A stretch of DNA of 64,000 nucleotides, taken from assembly GCA_030432025.1 (NCBI GenBank), contig JAUIIA010000003.1, forward strand, positions 124,001 to 188,000. The letters are read 5' to 3'. Under the pieces are notes generated by a model that saw nothing but the letters and a program-made list of their open reading frames with translations, searched no databases and was not told where the DNA came from. This DNA is from Alphaproteobacteria bacterium. GTDB taxonomy: Bacteria > Pseudomonadota > Alphaproteobacteria > Micavibrionales > Micavibrionaceae. How positions within the stretch are numbered: the first letter of the stretch is position 1; each line of letters starts with the position of its first letter. This document shows, one piece after another, positions 35,629-44,685 of this stretch. The position numbers were made by a program, and so were the translations under genes.

Positions 35629-37053
35629 GTGTTGATGTTGAACATGTACAAATTGAAAAAGTCTCTTAAATACGCGTACAGCATTATGTGCGCGACGATT
35701 ATTCTTGTCGGCGCAACATTTTTCTCAAGCACGGCGCAGGCTTCATGTTGTTGTTCTGAATATGCGGCATGTATCACCTGTTCTAACAATCTGGTTTTCA
35801 ACGTCTCCTACATGGAGGTATTGGAGAGCCGCGACATTATCAACCAGTTTACTACCGATGAATTTGTCGCCCACCGTCAATGGTATATTGCGGTTCTGTG
35901 GGAAGATCACATTCTACCGGCGATGATGCTGATGGCGGACCAGCTTTCTGCTGTAGCGATGCACCAGACAATGCTTGTCGGTGCAATGATGGATGGCAAG
36001 CACCAGATGGAAACGCAGCGTGTCCTGCAAACGATCCGGGCCCAAGCCCATAAGGATTATCACCCTAGTAACGGGATGTGTGAATTCGGTACGACTGTTC
36101 GAAGCCTTGCGGCATCCGAACGTAAATCTGAGCTGATGGCGCATGTCATGTCACAACGCTCGCAGGACCGTAATCTTGGTAATGCCAACGTTGCCGCGGC
36201 CGCCGGACCGGACGATGATTTTGATAACCGTCTTCAGCAATATAAGAGAAAATACTGTGATCCGATGGACAGCAGTAAGGGATTGGAGCTGCTCTGTGAC
36301 CATGATGGCGACGGACCGGGTACAGATGTTGGTGCCACGGACTTGCGCCGCGTGAACAAGGATGTTGACTATGTGCGGACCATTCAATTCCCGAAAACAC
36401 TGAATATCGACTTTACCGACACCAACCTCACGGACGAGGAAGAGGATGTTTTGGCGCTGTCCAACAACCTGTATGGCGATGTGGTATTCAGCCGTATTCC
36501 GTCTCCTGAAAGACTGTCTAATTCTATTGAAGGCGCGGCTTTGCGCTCCGCCTATATCGATATGCGTGCCTTGCTTGCAAAACGAAGTGTCGCGGAAAAC
36601 TCCTTTAATGCGATTACATCCATGAAAGCAGGTGGTACAGCTGGTTCCAGAGACTTCTTGGCCGCTGTGCTCGAAGAACTCGGCGTACCGACAGACGAAC
36701 ATATGAGACGCAGCCTTCTGGGTTTTGACGATGATGAACTTGATACTTTTGATTTCAGCACAGACCCTGTGACCGAAGCCTCCGGTTATGAAGAAATGGG
36801 CCCAAGTTATGATGCGCAGATGGAAATTCTGACGAAGAAGATCTATCAGAACCCTGATTTCTACACCAACCTGTATGACAAGCCTGCTAACGTAGAGCGG
36901 AAGAAAGTGGCGATGCAGGCGATTGGTTTGATGCAGAAATTTGACCTTTATAAGAGTTACCTGAGAAACGAAGCGAACTTGTCTGTATTGCTGGAGCTGG
37001 CAATTGTTGATCTACAAACCGCGACAGAGAACTCACTGAGTTCGCAGGATTAA
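35629..37053 (+). CDS. Exported protein of unknown family, trio member 2
   Basis: 474 residues. A GTG start at 35629 is five bases after AGGGA; an ATG at 35635 is possible. The signal peptide ends at STAQA and is followed by an unusual Cys cluster (SCCCSEYAACITC). The core repeats member 1: KDYHPSNGMCEFGTTVRSLAASE, RSVAENSFNAI, KKIYQNPDFYTNLYDKPANV. A loop CDHDGDGPGTD resembles a calcium-binding DxDGDG element; it lies in a stretch nearly identical in DNA to member 3. It starts 8 bp after member 1, so the genes are one operon. Confidence 0.8.
   Translation: MLMLNMYKLKKSLKYAYSIMCATIILVGATFFSSTAQASCCCSEYAACITCSNNLVFNVSYMEVLESRDIINQFTTDEFVAHRQWYIAVLWEDHILPAMMLMADQLSAVAMHQTMLVGAMMDGKHQMETQRVLQTIRAQAHKDYHPSNGMCEFGTTVRSLAASERKSELMAHVMSQRSQDRNLGNANVAAAAGPDDDFDNRLQQYKRKYCDPMDSSKGLELLCDHDGDGPGTDVGATDLRRVNKDVDYVRTIQFPKTLNIDFTDTNLTDEEEDVLALSNNLYGDVVFSRIPSPERLSNSIEGAALRSAYIDMRALLAKRSVAENSFNAITSMKAGGTAGSRDFLAAVLEELGVPTDEHMRRSLLGFDDDELDTFDFSTDPVTEASGYEEMGPSYDAQMEILTKKIYQNPDFYTNLYDKPANVERKKVAMQAIGLMQKFDLYKSYLRNEANLSVLLELAIVDLQTATENSLSSQD
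36262..36307 (+). repeat. 46-bp segment identical to 38207-38252
   Basis: A run of 46 identical bases in trio members 2 and 3, inside genes that otherwise differ at most codons. The flanking about 60 bp also stay highly similar, including third codon positions. It encodes a DPMDSSKGLELLCDHD stretch. Points to recent gene conversion. Confidence 0.85.
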
Positions 37054-37066
37054 AAATTTGTGGTTT

Positions 37067-38926
37067 ATGAACAAAAACAAACATCATAAAAGAAGCATTC
37101 TTCGCTCCCCGGCTGTGTTCATGCTGGGCGTGTGTTTTGTCTTCGTCGCATTTGTGACATTTGGTGTGTTCTCCCCGCAAAATACTGTTGAAGCCTCCCT
37201 TTTGAACAAGGGTTCTCAGGAAAACCGCGTATTTGCACTGCTTTCCGGTTTTGATCCGGGCACAAAGGTGCGGTATCGCGCCATCGGGCAAGACATCGAG
37301 GCGTTCATAGCCAATGGCGTGATCGATGCTAACGGTAATCTCGAACTGCTTTCCCCGCCTGATATGGCTGCGGTAACGAACTATCTGAGCTACTCAATCA
37401 ATATCGGTGAAGGTAGCGACAGAATGATCGTAACTTTCAAGTTCGATCCGCAAAAAGGCGAGATGTCACTGGATGGCAGTTTCACCAAGAAGCAAATGGA
37501 CATCAAGCTGACAGGCGCACGATCAGATGTAACCACGCGTGCGGACTGGGCCGGTTTGTTCGAAGAAACAGGCATTAAAATCCCGCAGGACATATCAGAA
37601 AAACAGCCGATTGAGGTCGCATTTTACAGTCACGATGTCGCGACCGACGCCCGCAATTATCAGAGTCAGGCCATTATTAAAGTTTTGACGGCTCCAGGCG
37701 GTGGACAGGTTGGCCCCGGCGGCGTGAATAACTGGTCGGAATCTAACTGTGGCCTTTATCCGCTCAGTACCTGTGACACGGGTGCAGTTAACGCGCAAAA
37801 CGACGCTTGGGTAGAAAACTTTGTACTGCCCCTGCAATTGATGACTGAGCAGCTGACGGTTGTTGGTATGCAGGAAATGACCGCCATCGCGATGTTCTTT
37901 GATGCAAAAGATCAGCTGGAAGCACAAAGAGAACACCAAAGACTAAAGGCGCAAGCGGTTAAAGATTACCACCCTAGTGGCGGTCGCCGTCATGATGGCA
38001 CTAACAACCCGGGTGGGCAGATGTGTCGTGTCGGTTCATTTATGAAGGGCATTGCCGAGACCGAAACCAAAATGAACAAGGACCATCTGTCGCTTAGTAC
38101 GGCCCTGATGGCAAACTACACAAACCTTTTTAACCATGGTTCGGCCTACGGTCCTGAAACGGATTTCAAAAACCGTCTGCAACAATTCAGAACAACCTAC
38201 TGTGACCCGATGGACAGCAGTAAGGGATTGGAGCTGCTCTGTGACCATGATGCGGACGGTCCCGGTACAGATGTTGGTGCGACCGACTTGCGCCGTGTGA
38301 ATGCCGACGTCGATTTTGGGCGGACTATCGAATTCCCCTACACCATGGACATTGATTTCTCAGACACCAATGACACGAATGACGAAGAAGATGCCGTCGC
38401 ACTAGCGCGTAATCTTTACTGGCCTGTTGCTCTGTACGATGTTTCGCCGGAAAGGCTGAACGAAAACGCGCAATATTATCAACGTGCGCGTCATCTGATG
38501 GCACTGACGAATTTGGCGCATAACTCATATTCGAAGCTGGTGGCCATGAAGGCCAGCGCGCCTGATCCTGAAAATGCCGCCGCTCAGCATGGTTGGGCCC
38601 ATATGAAAGCGATGATGCGTGAATTCGGCCTGACAGATGCGCAGATCGAGGAATATTACGGCGAAAAGCCAAGTTATTGGATGCAAATGGAAGTTTTGAC
38701 CAAAAAGCTTTATCAAAACCCTGATTTCTACACCAATCTATATGATAAGCCAGCCAACGTTGAGCGTATTCAAGTTGCGCTAGAGGCGATCAACCTGATG
38801 CAGCAACGTGATCACTACGAAGCGTCTTTGCGTCGGGAAATCCTTATGTCCGGTATGATTGAAGATGAGCTTGGCACCGACGCAGAAGTCTTGCAGGGTA
38901 TTTTGAACGATCCGCCGAGAAACTAA
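37067..38926 (+). CDS. Exported protein of unknown family, trio member 3 with added N-terminal domain
   Basis: 619 residues from ATG 37067 (an in-frame TTG at 37058 also exists). A basic N-terminus and one hydrophobic helix (FMLGVCFVFVAFVTFGVFS) serve as signal or anchor. About 180 residues not present in members 1 and 2 follow (beta-rich; YSINIGEGSDRMIVTFKFD), then the common core: LMTEQLTVVGMQEMTAIAMFFDAKDQLE, KDYHPSGG, CDPMDSSKGLELLCDHD and KKLYQNPDFYTNLYDKPANV. It is 13 bp after member 2. The extra domain is the main difference and could carry a distinct binding role. Function unknown. Confidence 0.8.
   Translation: MNKNKHHKRSILRSPAVFMLGVCFVFVAFVTFGVFSPQNTVEASLLNKGSQENRVFALLSGFDPGTKVRYRAIGQDIEAFIANGVIDANGNLELLSPPDMAAVTNYLSYSINIGEGSDRMIVTFKFDPQKGEMSLDGSFTKKQMDIKLTGARSDVTTRADWAGLFEETGIKIPQDISEKQPIEVAFYSHDVATDARNYQSQAIIKVLTAPGGGQVGPGGVNNWSESNCGLYPLSTCDTGAVNAQNDAWVENFVLPLQLMTEQLTVVGMQEMTAIAMFFDAKDQLEAQREHQRLKAQAVKDYHPSGGRRHDGTNNPGGQMCRVGSFMKGIAETETKMNKDHLSLSTALMANYTNLFNHGSAYGPETDFKNRLQQFRTTYCDPMDSSKGLELLCDHDADGPGTDVGATDLRRVNADVDFGRTIEFPYTMDIDFSDTNDTNDEEDAVALARNLYWPVALYDVSPERLNENAQYYQRARHLMALTNLAHNSYSKLVAMKASAPDPENAAAQHGWAHMKAMMREFGLTDAQIEEYYGEKPSYWMQMEVLTKKLYQNPDFYTNLYDKPANVERIQVALEAINLMQQRDHYEASLRREILMSGMIEDELGTDAEVLQGILNDPPRN
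38207..38252 (+). repeat. 46-bp segment identical to 36262-36307
   Basis: Second copy of the identical tract, in trio member 3, in the same relative position after the YCDP element. Silent positions agree as well, unlike the surrounding sequence. Confidence 0.85.
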
Positions 38927-38996
38927 TCGCGTAATTCGCTCCATAGAGACATCATTTCCATTTATTGCCGTTAAAAAAGCCCGTATCGGGTGTTTC

Positions 38997-39012
38997 TGGC
39001 ATTCTCCTTGCA
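38997..39012 (+). promoter_or_regulatory. Sigma-54 promoter of flgK-flgL
   Basis: TGGCATTCTCCTTGCA matches the -24/-12 consensus TGGCAC-N5-TTGCW with one mismatch (C to T) and exact spacing. Transcription would start near 39022, leaving a leader of about 65 nt before the flgK ATG. Sigma-54 with a FlbD-type activator drives mid-class flagellar genes in alphaproteobacteria. Confidence 0.8.
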
Positions 39013-39086
39013 TATCCTAGTTCTGACCCCCGTGTACGGCGTGTTTTGCCGATCACGGATAACAAACTGGATAAGGATATTTACCC

Positions 39087-41495
39087 ATGGGCATAGCCAG
39101 TCTGGATGCTGCTCTCGCGGGTTTACGCGTATCGCAGCAACAAATTAGCGTTATTTCCAATAATGTAGCCAATGTCAGCACACCGGGCTATACACGGAAA
39201 CTTTTGCCGCAAAGCTCGCAAAGCGTTGCTGGCGTTACCGTTGGCGTACGTACCGAAACCATTATCCGCAACGTCGATTTAAACCTTGAACGCGATTTAT
39301 GGACGCAAGTCAGCTCTGTGGGCGAGCTAGACGTACAGCAGAGCTACCTTAACCGCATTCAGCAATTTCACGGTCCCCCTGATGCAGAATTATCCGTGGC
39401 GGCAGAAATTTCCCGCTTGCGTGACAGTTTTTCCGCACTTTCCGATGTGCCGGATGACCCGTTCGTCAGGGAAAGCGTAGTGAATGATTCCGTAGCGACG
39501 GCCAATAAAATTAATGATCTGGCTGACCTGCTGAACACGCTTCGTAATGATGCGCAGAATGATATCGAACAGACGGTTAACCGCATCAACGACCTGTTGG
39601 AACAAGTTGCCGAGCTGAATGATCAGATTCAGGACAACACAACAATCGGCCGCACCACTGCGCAATATGAAGATCAGCGCGATGAAGCAATCAAGGAGCT
39701 GTCGGGCCTGATTGAGGTTTCATTCTTCCAGCGCGGTGATGGCGTTCTGGTTGTGCAAACCAATCGCGGTGTAGAATTGGCCACCGAAGAAGCAACGCTG
39801 TTGCAATTCAATCCCACACCGGTCAGCGCCACATCCTCCTACCCTGGTTCAATCAATGGAATATTTATCGGTGACCCGTCACAGCCATCGGCCGTGGATA
39901 TCACGGCGGCGGACCCTGGTGGCCGTTTGGGCGGATTATTAACATTGCGTGATGAAACATTGCCGCGCCAAACTGCGCAGATTGATGAACTCGCATATAA
40001 CCTCGCCAGAAGGCTAGATGCCCAAGGCTTACGCCTATTTACAAATAGGGTCGGCACCTTGCCGGGCAACACCGCGCCTGACCCGACTACGGACCCGCCA
40101 ACTTCGGTCGAATATGTCGGTTTTGCCTCTGAAATTCAGGTTAATGAATTGATCATCGACAACAATGAATTACTCCGCGACGGTACTTTCGGCGCGACAG
40201 TACAGGCTGGCTCAAACGAAGTGATTCGTCGTGTGCTGGAATTTGGATTTGGCTCTGTGGAATATCAATTAGCCGAAAATCAGGACCTAGCCACGCAGGT
40301 TGACCTGTTGAATACGGGTGGTGATGACTTGCAGACTCTGCTTGGCCTGCCTTCTTCCAATCAATTATTGGGTGGCCGCGATTTATCGGCCTTCGCATCA
40401 GTCGGTGATTTGATCACATCTGCAAATGGTGCGTTGGATGACCCGAATGACCAGTTTCAGATCACATTCGAAGAAACACGCGCGGGCCTTGGCCCCGACA
40501 CGATCACGATTGACTTAAGCGACGCCGATCTGGTTGCGGGTGTGGATGCACTCGATCAACTCGTCAATTATATTAACGGTCTGGCAGGTGCGGTCGATCC
40601 CGCCCTGAACGTAGTCGCCAGCGCTGGGCCGAACGGGCAGCTGCAAATCAATACAAGCGGTTCTTACGAAGTTGATTCCAATTTCGGCCCGACAGGTATA
40701 GGGCAAGATGGACTGAATTTCCTCGGTCTGAGTGATAATGCGGGCGCACCCGTTTTGCCGGAAGATCCGTATTTTGACGTTCAGGTCGGAAACAATGACC
40801 CTGTTCGAATTACACTGGAGCCGGGTGACACAAGCGTTGAGTTATTGAACAAGCTGCAGGCTGTGCCCAGCTTGGCGGTAGATACCGTTAATTTCGCAAT
40901 CGATGGTGTTCTGAGACTTCGCGCAGGCGAGGATTTTGACAATCCCGATTTCGGTGGCGACATTCGTATAGTCGGTGGCCCGTTTGAAACCTCCGGTGCA
41001 ACTTACGCATCTCCGCCGGCCACAACCGTTCGAACAGCGATCGATGACGGTGTCAATATTACCTCGGCCCTGTTCGGAACATATTCCGTTTCCGGTGGTG
41101 CGGTTGTCGATGAACCGATTATCAGGGATGTTGGCTATGCTTCGGAAACTAACGCATCGCTAGGCCCGCCCGTGCCGACAACATCATTCCGTCAGGACTT
41201 TTTGGGCCCGCAAGCCGATATTTCAACAGGCGTGATCGGCTCATCCACCCTGATAGATTTCGCCCAAAAAATGGTGAACCAGCAGACGCAGGAAACGATT
41301 TTGATCGAAACACGTCAGCTTGATGAGGAATCTTTGCGCGACGCACTGGAAACACAGCTTTTGAACGAATCGGGCGTGAATCTGGATGAAGAGCTGGGGA
41401 ATCTGATTGTTTTTCAAACCGCATTCAGCGCATCGGCGCGTGTGGTTACCGCAGTAGATGAGTTATTTCAGGAATTATTGAGTGTCCTTCGTTAA
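39087..41495 (+). CDS. flgK: Flagellar hook-associated protein 1
   Basis: 802 residues. The N-terminal SLDAALAGLRVSQQQISVIS followed by NNVANVSTPGYTRK and the C-terminal NLIVFQTAFSASARVVTAVDELFQELLS are the D0/D1 helices of FlgK, the first hook-filament junction protein. Typical FlgK is about 550 residues; the extra length lies in the central, surface-exposed region. AAGGAT precedes the ATG, and a sigma-54 promoter lies 75 bp upstream. With flgL it is a two-gene unit between the secretion arms; no other flagellar genes are in the window. Confidence 0.95.
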   Translation: MGIASLDAALAGLRVSQQQISVISNNVANVSTPGYTRKLLPQSSQSVAGVTVGVRTETIIRNVDLNLERDLWTQVSSVGELDVQQSYLNRIQQFHGPPDAELSVAAEISRLRDSFSALSDVPDDPFVRESVVNDSVATANKINDLADLLNTLRNDAQNDIEQTVNRINDLLEQVAELNDQIQDNTTIGRTTAQYEDQRDEAIKELSGLIEVSFFQRGDGVLVVQTNRGVELATEEATLLQFNPTPVSATSSYPGSINGIFIGDPSQPSAVDITAADPGGRLGGLLTLRDETLPRQTAQIDELAYNLARRLDAQGLRLFTNRVGTLPGNTAPDPTTDPPTSVEYVGFASEIQVNELIIDNNELLRDGTFGATVQAGSNEVIRRVLEFGFGSVEYQLAENQDLATQVDLLNTGGDDLQTLLGLPSSNQLLGGRDLSAFASVGDLITSANGALDDPNDQFQITFEETRAGLGPDTITIDLSDADLVAGVDALDQLVNYINGLAGAVDPALNVVASAGPNGQLQINTSGSYEVDSNFGPTGIGQDGLNFLGLSDNAGAPVLPEDPYFDVQVGNNDPVRITLEPGDTSVELLNKLQAVPSLAVDTVNFAIDGVLRLRAGEDFDNPDFGGDIRIVGGPFETSGATYASPPATTVRTAIDDGVNITSALFGTYSVSGGAVVDEPIIRDVGYASETNASLGPPVPTTSFRQDFLGPQADISTGVIGSSTLIDFAQKMVNQQTQETILIETRQLDEESLRDALETQLLNESGVNLDEELGNLIVFQTAFSASARVVTAVDELFQELLSVLR

Positions 41496-41526
41496 GGCAT
41501 TCCGGATATAGATTGAGGAGGAAGTT

Positions 41527-42738
41527 ATGACAGGTATTTCAACATTGGGCGCGGCACTTAGCCGTATCAACCTGATCAACGTACAAAATGAACAGCTTAA
41601 CACTCTGTCAAACCAATTGGCTTCAGGGCGTAAAACGCAGCAATTTACAGGCTTGCAAACGGAGGTTCTGACATCCAAGCGCGCACGTGCAGGTGCCGTG
41701 ACGCTGGACACCTATATAAACAATATCGATAACGCGGAACGTCGTATCAGCCTTACTCTTCAGGCGATTGAGGAGTTTCAGGCGCAGGCGGAAAATTTCG
41801 CCAACGCTCTCGTAACATTCAATCAGGAATCAGTCCATCAGGACGGGGAGATTGTGTATTACGACGACCCGCTGACTCCCGAAGTTGAGCAAATCGCTGT
41901 CGGTGTAACCGGTACAGATCCGGATACAGCCTTATCGGGCATACAGGATCTGGCCTCAAATATATTCAGCTTTTTGGGCGATTTGCTTAACACGCAGGAA
42001 ACCGACCGCTATCTGTTGAGTGGTGCGGACACATCACAGCAACCTTATAATGACACAGGCACGCTCGATACAGCCGTCAGCTCTTTGCTCGGCCGCTGGA
42101 AGGATGAAACGCTGCCTGCGTCACAGAATCTAACCAATGACGAATTGTTAAGCGCAATTACAAACCGCTCCTCGTCTTCTGACCCGAACGCCATCACCGA
42201 CAGTATCGTCGGCTACTCTCCGGCTCTGAGCACAAATAATGTCGGCGACGTGTTTGTGCGGGTCGATGAACGCACGGAAATTGAATACACCGCGCTTGCG
42301 AATGAACAGCCTTTCCGCGACTTACTGGTCGCTACGGCATTCATCAAAAGCGACAGCTTCGCCCCGATTGCCGATGCCTATAACGAACCGTATACAGCGG
42401 GCGATCCGACAATTGCGGATGGTGCGCCGGGTGCGACGACTGATGAGCAAAAGGATAATTTCTTTGAGGTCTTCAACGAACTGACCCGTATAACCAACGA
42501 AGCACTGGACGATATTGATGCCATTCGTTTCCGTCTTGAAAATGTACGGGCGCGTATAGCGCAAACCAAAGAGGCACACCAGAATACGCAGGCAGTTTTA
42601 CAAAGCACGATAGACGATGTCGAGAATGTCGATATCAACGAAGTTGCGATCAAGATCAACACGCTGCAGATCCAGCTCGAGGGCTCATACCGTGTCACTG
42701 CCTCGGCGCAGCAACTCAGCCTCGTAAACTTTATTTAA
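41527..42738 (+). CDS. flgL: Flagellar hook-associated protein 3 (flagellin-like)
   Basis: 403 residues. The N-terminal LSRINLINVQNEQLNTLSNQLASGRK and C-terminal ENVDINEVAIKINTLQIQLEGSYRVTASAQQLSLVNF are flagellin/FlgL D0-D1 helices. Adjacency to flgK supports FlgL over flagellin, the second hook-filament junction protein. AGGAGGAAG is a strong ribosome site. It is 31 bp after flgK and convergent with the TcpQ-like gene (10 bp). Confidence 0.9.
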   Translation: MTGISTLGAALSRINLINVQNEQLNTLSNQLASGRKTQQFTGLQTEVLTSKRARAGAVTLDTYINNIDNAERRISLTLQAIEEFQAQAENFANALVTFNQESVHQDGEIVYYDDPLTPEVEQIAVGVTGTDPDTALSGIQDLASNIFSFLGDLLNTQETDRYLLSGADTSQQPYNDTGTLDTAVSSLLGRWKDETLPASQNLTNDELLSAITNRSSSSDPNAITDSIVGYSPALSTNNVGDVFVRVDERTEIEYTALANEQPFRDLLVATAFIKSDSFAPIADAYNEPYTAGDPTIADGAPGATTDEQKDNFFEVFNELTRITNEALDDIDAIRFRLENVRARIAQTKEAHQNTQAVLQSTIDDVENVDINEVAIKINTLQIQLEGSYRVTASAQQLSLVNFI

Positions 42739-42748
42739 AGGGAATGAA

Positions 42749-44152
42749 TTAAACGCGCTCTTTAACGATCAGCGTAGGCTTTTCGTTATCGCCGTTATGT
42801 TTGAGCACAAAGTTAGGTGCTTCTTCCTTGGAAATAGCGTCTTCCAGCAAGGATTTCAGCGCTGTTTTCATCTCGCCGGCAATCAATACATCGGACTGCA
42901 GCGTGTAGTCATGAATAGCAGTCCAATTCACATCGAACTTGCCGTTTTCCTTGCTCCAGCTTTCCAGAGTTTCCTTTAGGCTATCGCCTTTACTGGCTTC
43001 CCACACGGCGTGCTCTTCACCGGCGGCTGGCTCGATTTTGGCAACAGGCTGTCTTTCAGACAAAACCTTGATCGTCTTTTTCGGCTGCGCTTGTTCGATT
43101 TGGCCGGGGTCGCTGATGCTTGCGCGGCGCAAAGTCTCAGGAGCAGAATCCGCTGTGTCCGTAACTTCGCCTGCAGCAGGTTTAATTGTTGCCGGCGTGA
43201 TTGGTTGTGGTGCGGATACTTCACGTTGGTGATTAACAAAGATAACGCGGCCCTGAATCTGTGCCTGTAAACCCAAAGGCTGGATCATGCGTTCCATAAC
43301 GGCGACCCAATTATCACCACCGGACCATGAAACTTTCGCACCCGGATTGATCGTCTCACCGAAGGAGAACGCATAACCCGCAGGTGCAACCTGTTGCAAC
43401 GCAAGGGCTAGAGGAATGTCTGTTCCAAAACCGACTACGTCTTTTTCTTCGACAGGAGTCTGCGCGAATGGCTCACGGTATGCTGTGCTTGGCGCAGAGG
43501 CTGTATCGTTCATTACAGGGTATGGATCAACCTGCAAATTCTGGCCGGCGTTTTTGGCAACGGCCGCTTTCACATTGTCAGGCGTATCTGCAGGCATGAT
43601 CGCTTTTTGTGGGGCTGCGGCTGTTTCGTCCATCATCGGGGTCGGCTCGTCAATGTCCATCGGCATCGGTGTTACATCGACAGGCTCGGCCATAGTTTTG
43701 CTCTGCATATGTGTGTTTTCATCGGCCGTGTGCAGTGTCTTCATTTGCGGACGGGATGTAATCGGCATCGGTGCATTGGAATCTTCGCTCATGGCTTGGT
43801 CCATGCCGCCATCAGCTGGCGCAGCCATGTCGTCGCTCATATCCTCAACCATGGCATCATCTTCCATCGGCGTATCCGCAGCAGGGGCTGCAGCCATGTC
43901 GTCTTCGGCTAGAGGCGCCGGAGCAGGTTGGGAACCGGGAATAGGCAAGAATGCGTCGTCAGTAGTTTCACTTTCCATCGGCATTGTTCCGCCCATGGCA
44001 GGTTTTGTCGGCTCAACCTTAGGTGCCGGAGCAGGGGGTATCCATTCGAACCCGGCATGTGTTTTTTGGGAAAAACCGAAAAATGCAATACCCGCTGCCA
44101 AAACAGTCAGAGTCAGCGGTTGTGATTTCAATACGTTAAGACACAGCTTCAT
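42749..44152 (-). CDS. TcpQ/PilL-like exported protein
   Basis: 467 residues. A signal peptide (LTVLAAGIAFFGFSQKTHA) is followed by 200 residues of low-complexity sequence rich in Pro, Ala, Met and Asp with repeats of AP/DDAM type. A PilL/N0-like domain follows (IPLALALQQVAPAGYAFSFG; VSWSGGDNWVAVMERMIQPL), then a C-terminal TcpQ-like domain (WEASKGDSLKETLESWSKEN; LIAGEMKTALKSLL). Similar domains help assemble type IV pilus secretins and occur in IncI pil genes. It ends secretion arm 2 after icmT. It probably decorates the outer-membrane complex. Confidence 0.75.
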   Translation of the reverse strand: MKLCLNVLKSQPLTLTVLAAGIAFFGFSQKTHAGFEWIPPAPAPKVEPTKPAMGGTMPMESETTDDAFLPIPGSQPAPAPLAEDDMAAAPAADTPMEDDAMVEDMSDDMAAPADGGMDQAMSEDSNAPMPITSRPQMKTLHTADENTHMQSKTMAEPVDVTPMPMDIDEPTPMMDETAAAPQKAIMPADTPDNVKAAVAKNAGQNLQVDPYPVMNDTASAPSTAYREPFAQTPVEEKDVVGFGTDIPLALALQQVAPAGYAFSFGETINPGAKVSWSGGDNWVAVMERMIQPLGLQAQIQGRVIFVNHQREVSAPQPITPATIKPAAGEVTDTADSAPETLRRASISDPGQIEQAQPKKTIKVLSERQPVAKIEPAAGEEHAVWEASKGDSLKETLESWSKENGKFDVNWTAIHDYTLQSDVLIAGEMKTALKSLLEDAISKEEAPNFVLKHNGDNEKPTLIVKERV

Positions 44153-44263
44153 TGTGCAAATCCTTGGAATAAACTTTACTATGTTAAGTTTAGACCTTAG
44201 AACGCAGCTTTCAAAAATACAAGTAGTCTGTGGCTTTGAAAGGGAAAATTCGGGTGGTGTTTT

Positions 44264-44569
44264 CTAGCCGTAATCGGTGAAATTACGTTTTTGTACTCCG
44301 ACCCAGCCGGGACGGTCATTACCGACAATCCATTGGCGCAGGTTGCGCATCGCCGCAGGAACCGTCAGACCTTTGTTTTCAAGGAAACGGAACACCAACA
44401 ATGTGACGATGGTCAGGACAATTGTCGTCAGGCGAAGATAAACGAGAAGAACCGGAATAGGGGCCGCGGCACGTGCATCAAAAGCGAGGAATCGCACAAC
44501 GCGCATGGAGTTCCGCCAATGCCAGTTCTGTTTCTCCTGGAGATTCTCTAATTCCTGTGCTGCTGACAT
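44264..44569 (-). CDS. icmT: IcmT/TraK family inner-membrane protein
   Basis: 101 residues from ATG 44569, with AAGGAGG ten bases ahead; an upstream in-frame TTG is not used. NWHWRNSMRVVRFLAFDARAA is the IcmT opening, PVLLVYLRLTTIVLTIVTLLVF its membrane helix and KGLTVPAAMRNLRQWIVGNDRPGW its C-terminal signature. IcmT is a small Dot/Icm subunit, homologous to TraK of IncI plasmids. It sits between dotB and the TcpQ-like gene. Confidence 0.9.
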   Translation of the reverse strand: MSAAQELENLQEKQNWHWRNSMRVVRFLAFDARAAAPIPVLLVYLRLTTIVLTIVTLLVFRFLENKGLTVPAAMRNLRQWIVGNDRPGWVGVQKRNFTDYG

Positions 44570-44685
44570 CTGTGAAAGGCCCTCCTTGGATGTTCCGCTC
44601 AAGCGTTTTTTATAACGCTACCAATATCTTACATAAAAAGTGTAACGGGGTAAATATTAAGACGAAGTTAGCGAATAAACGAAAG

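Noticed and set aside
43416-44267. 283-codon open frame antisense to the TcpQ-like gene
   Set aside because: Low-complexity mirror of the Pro/Ala/Met-rich coding region; no ribosome site and no conserved motif.
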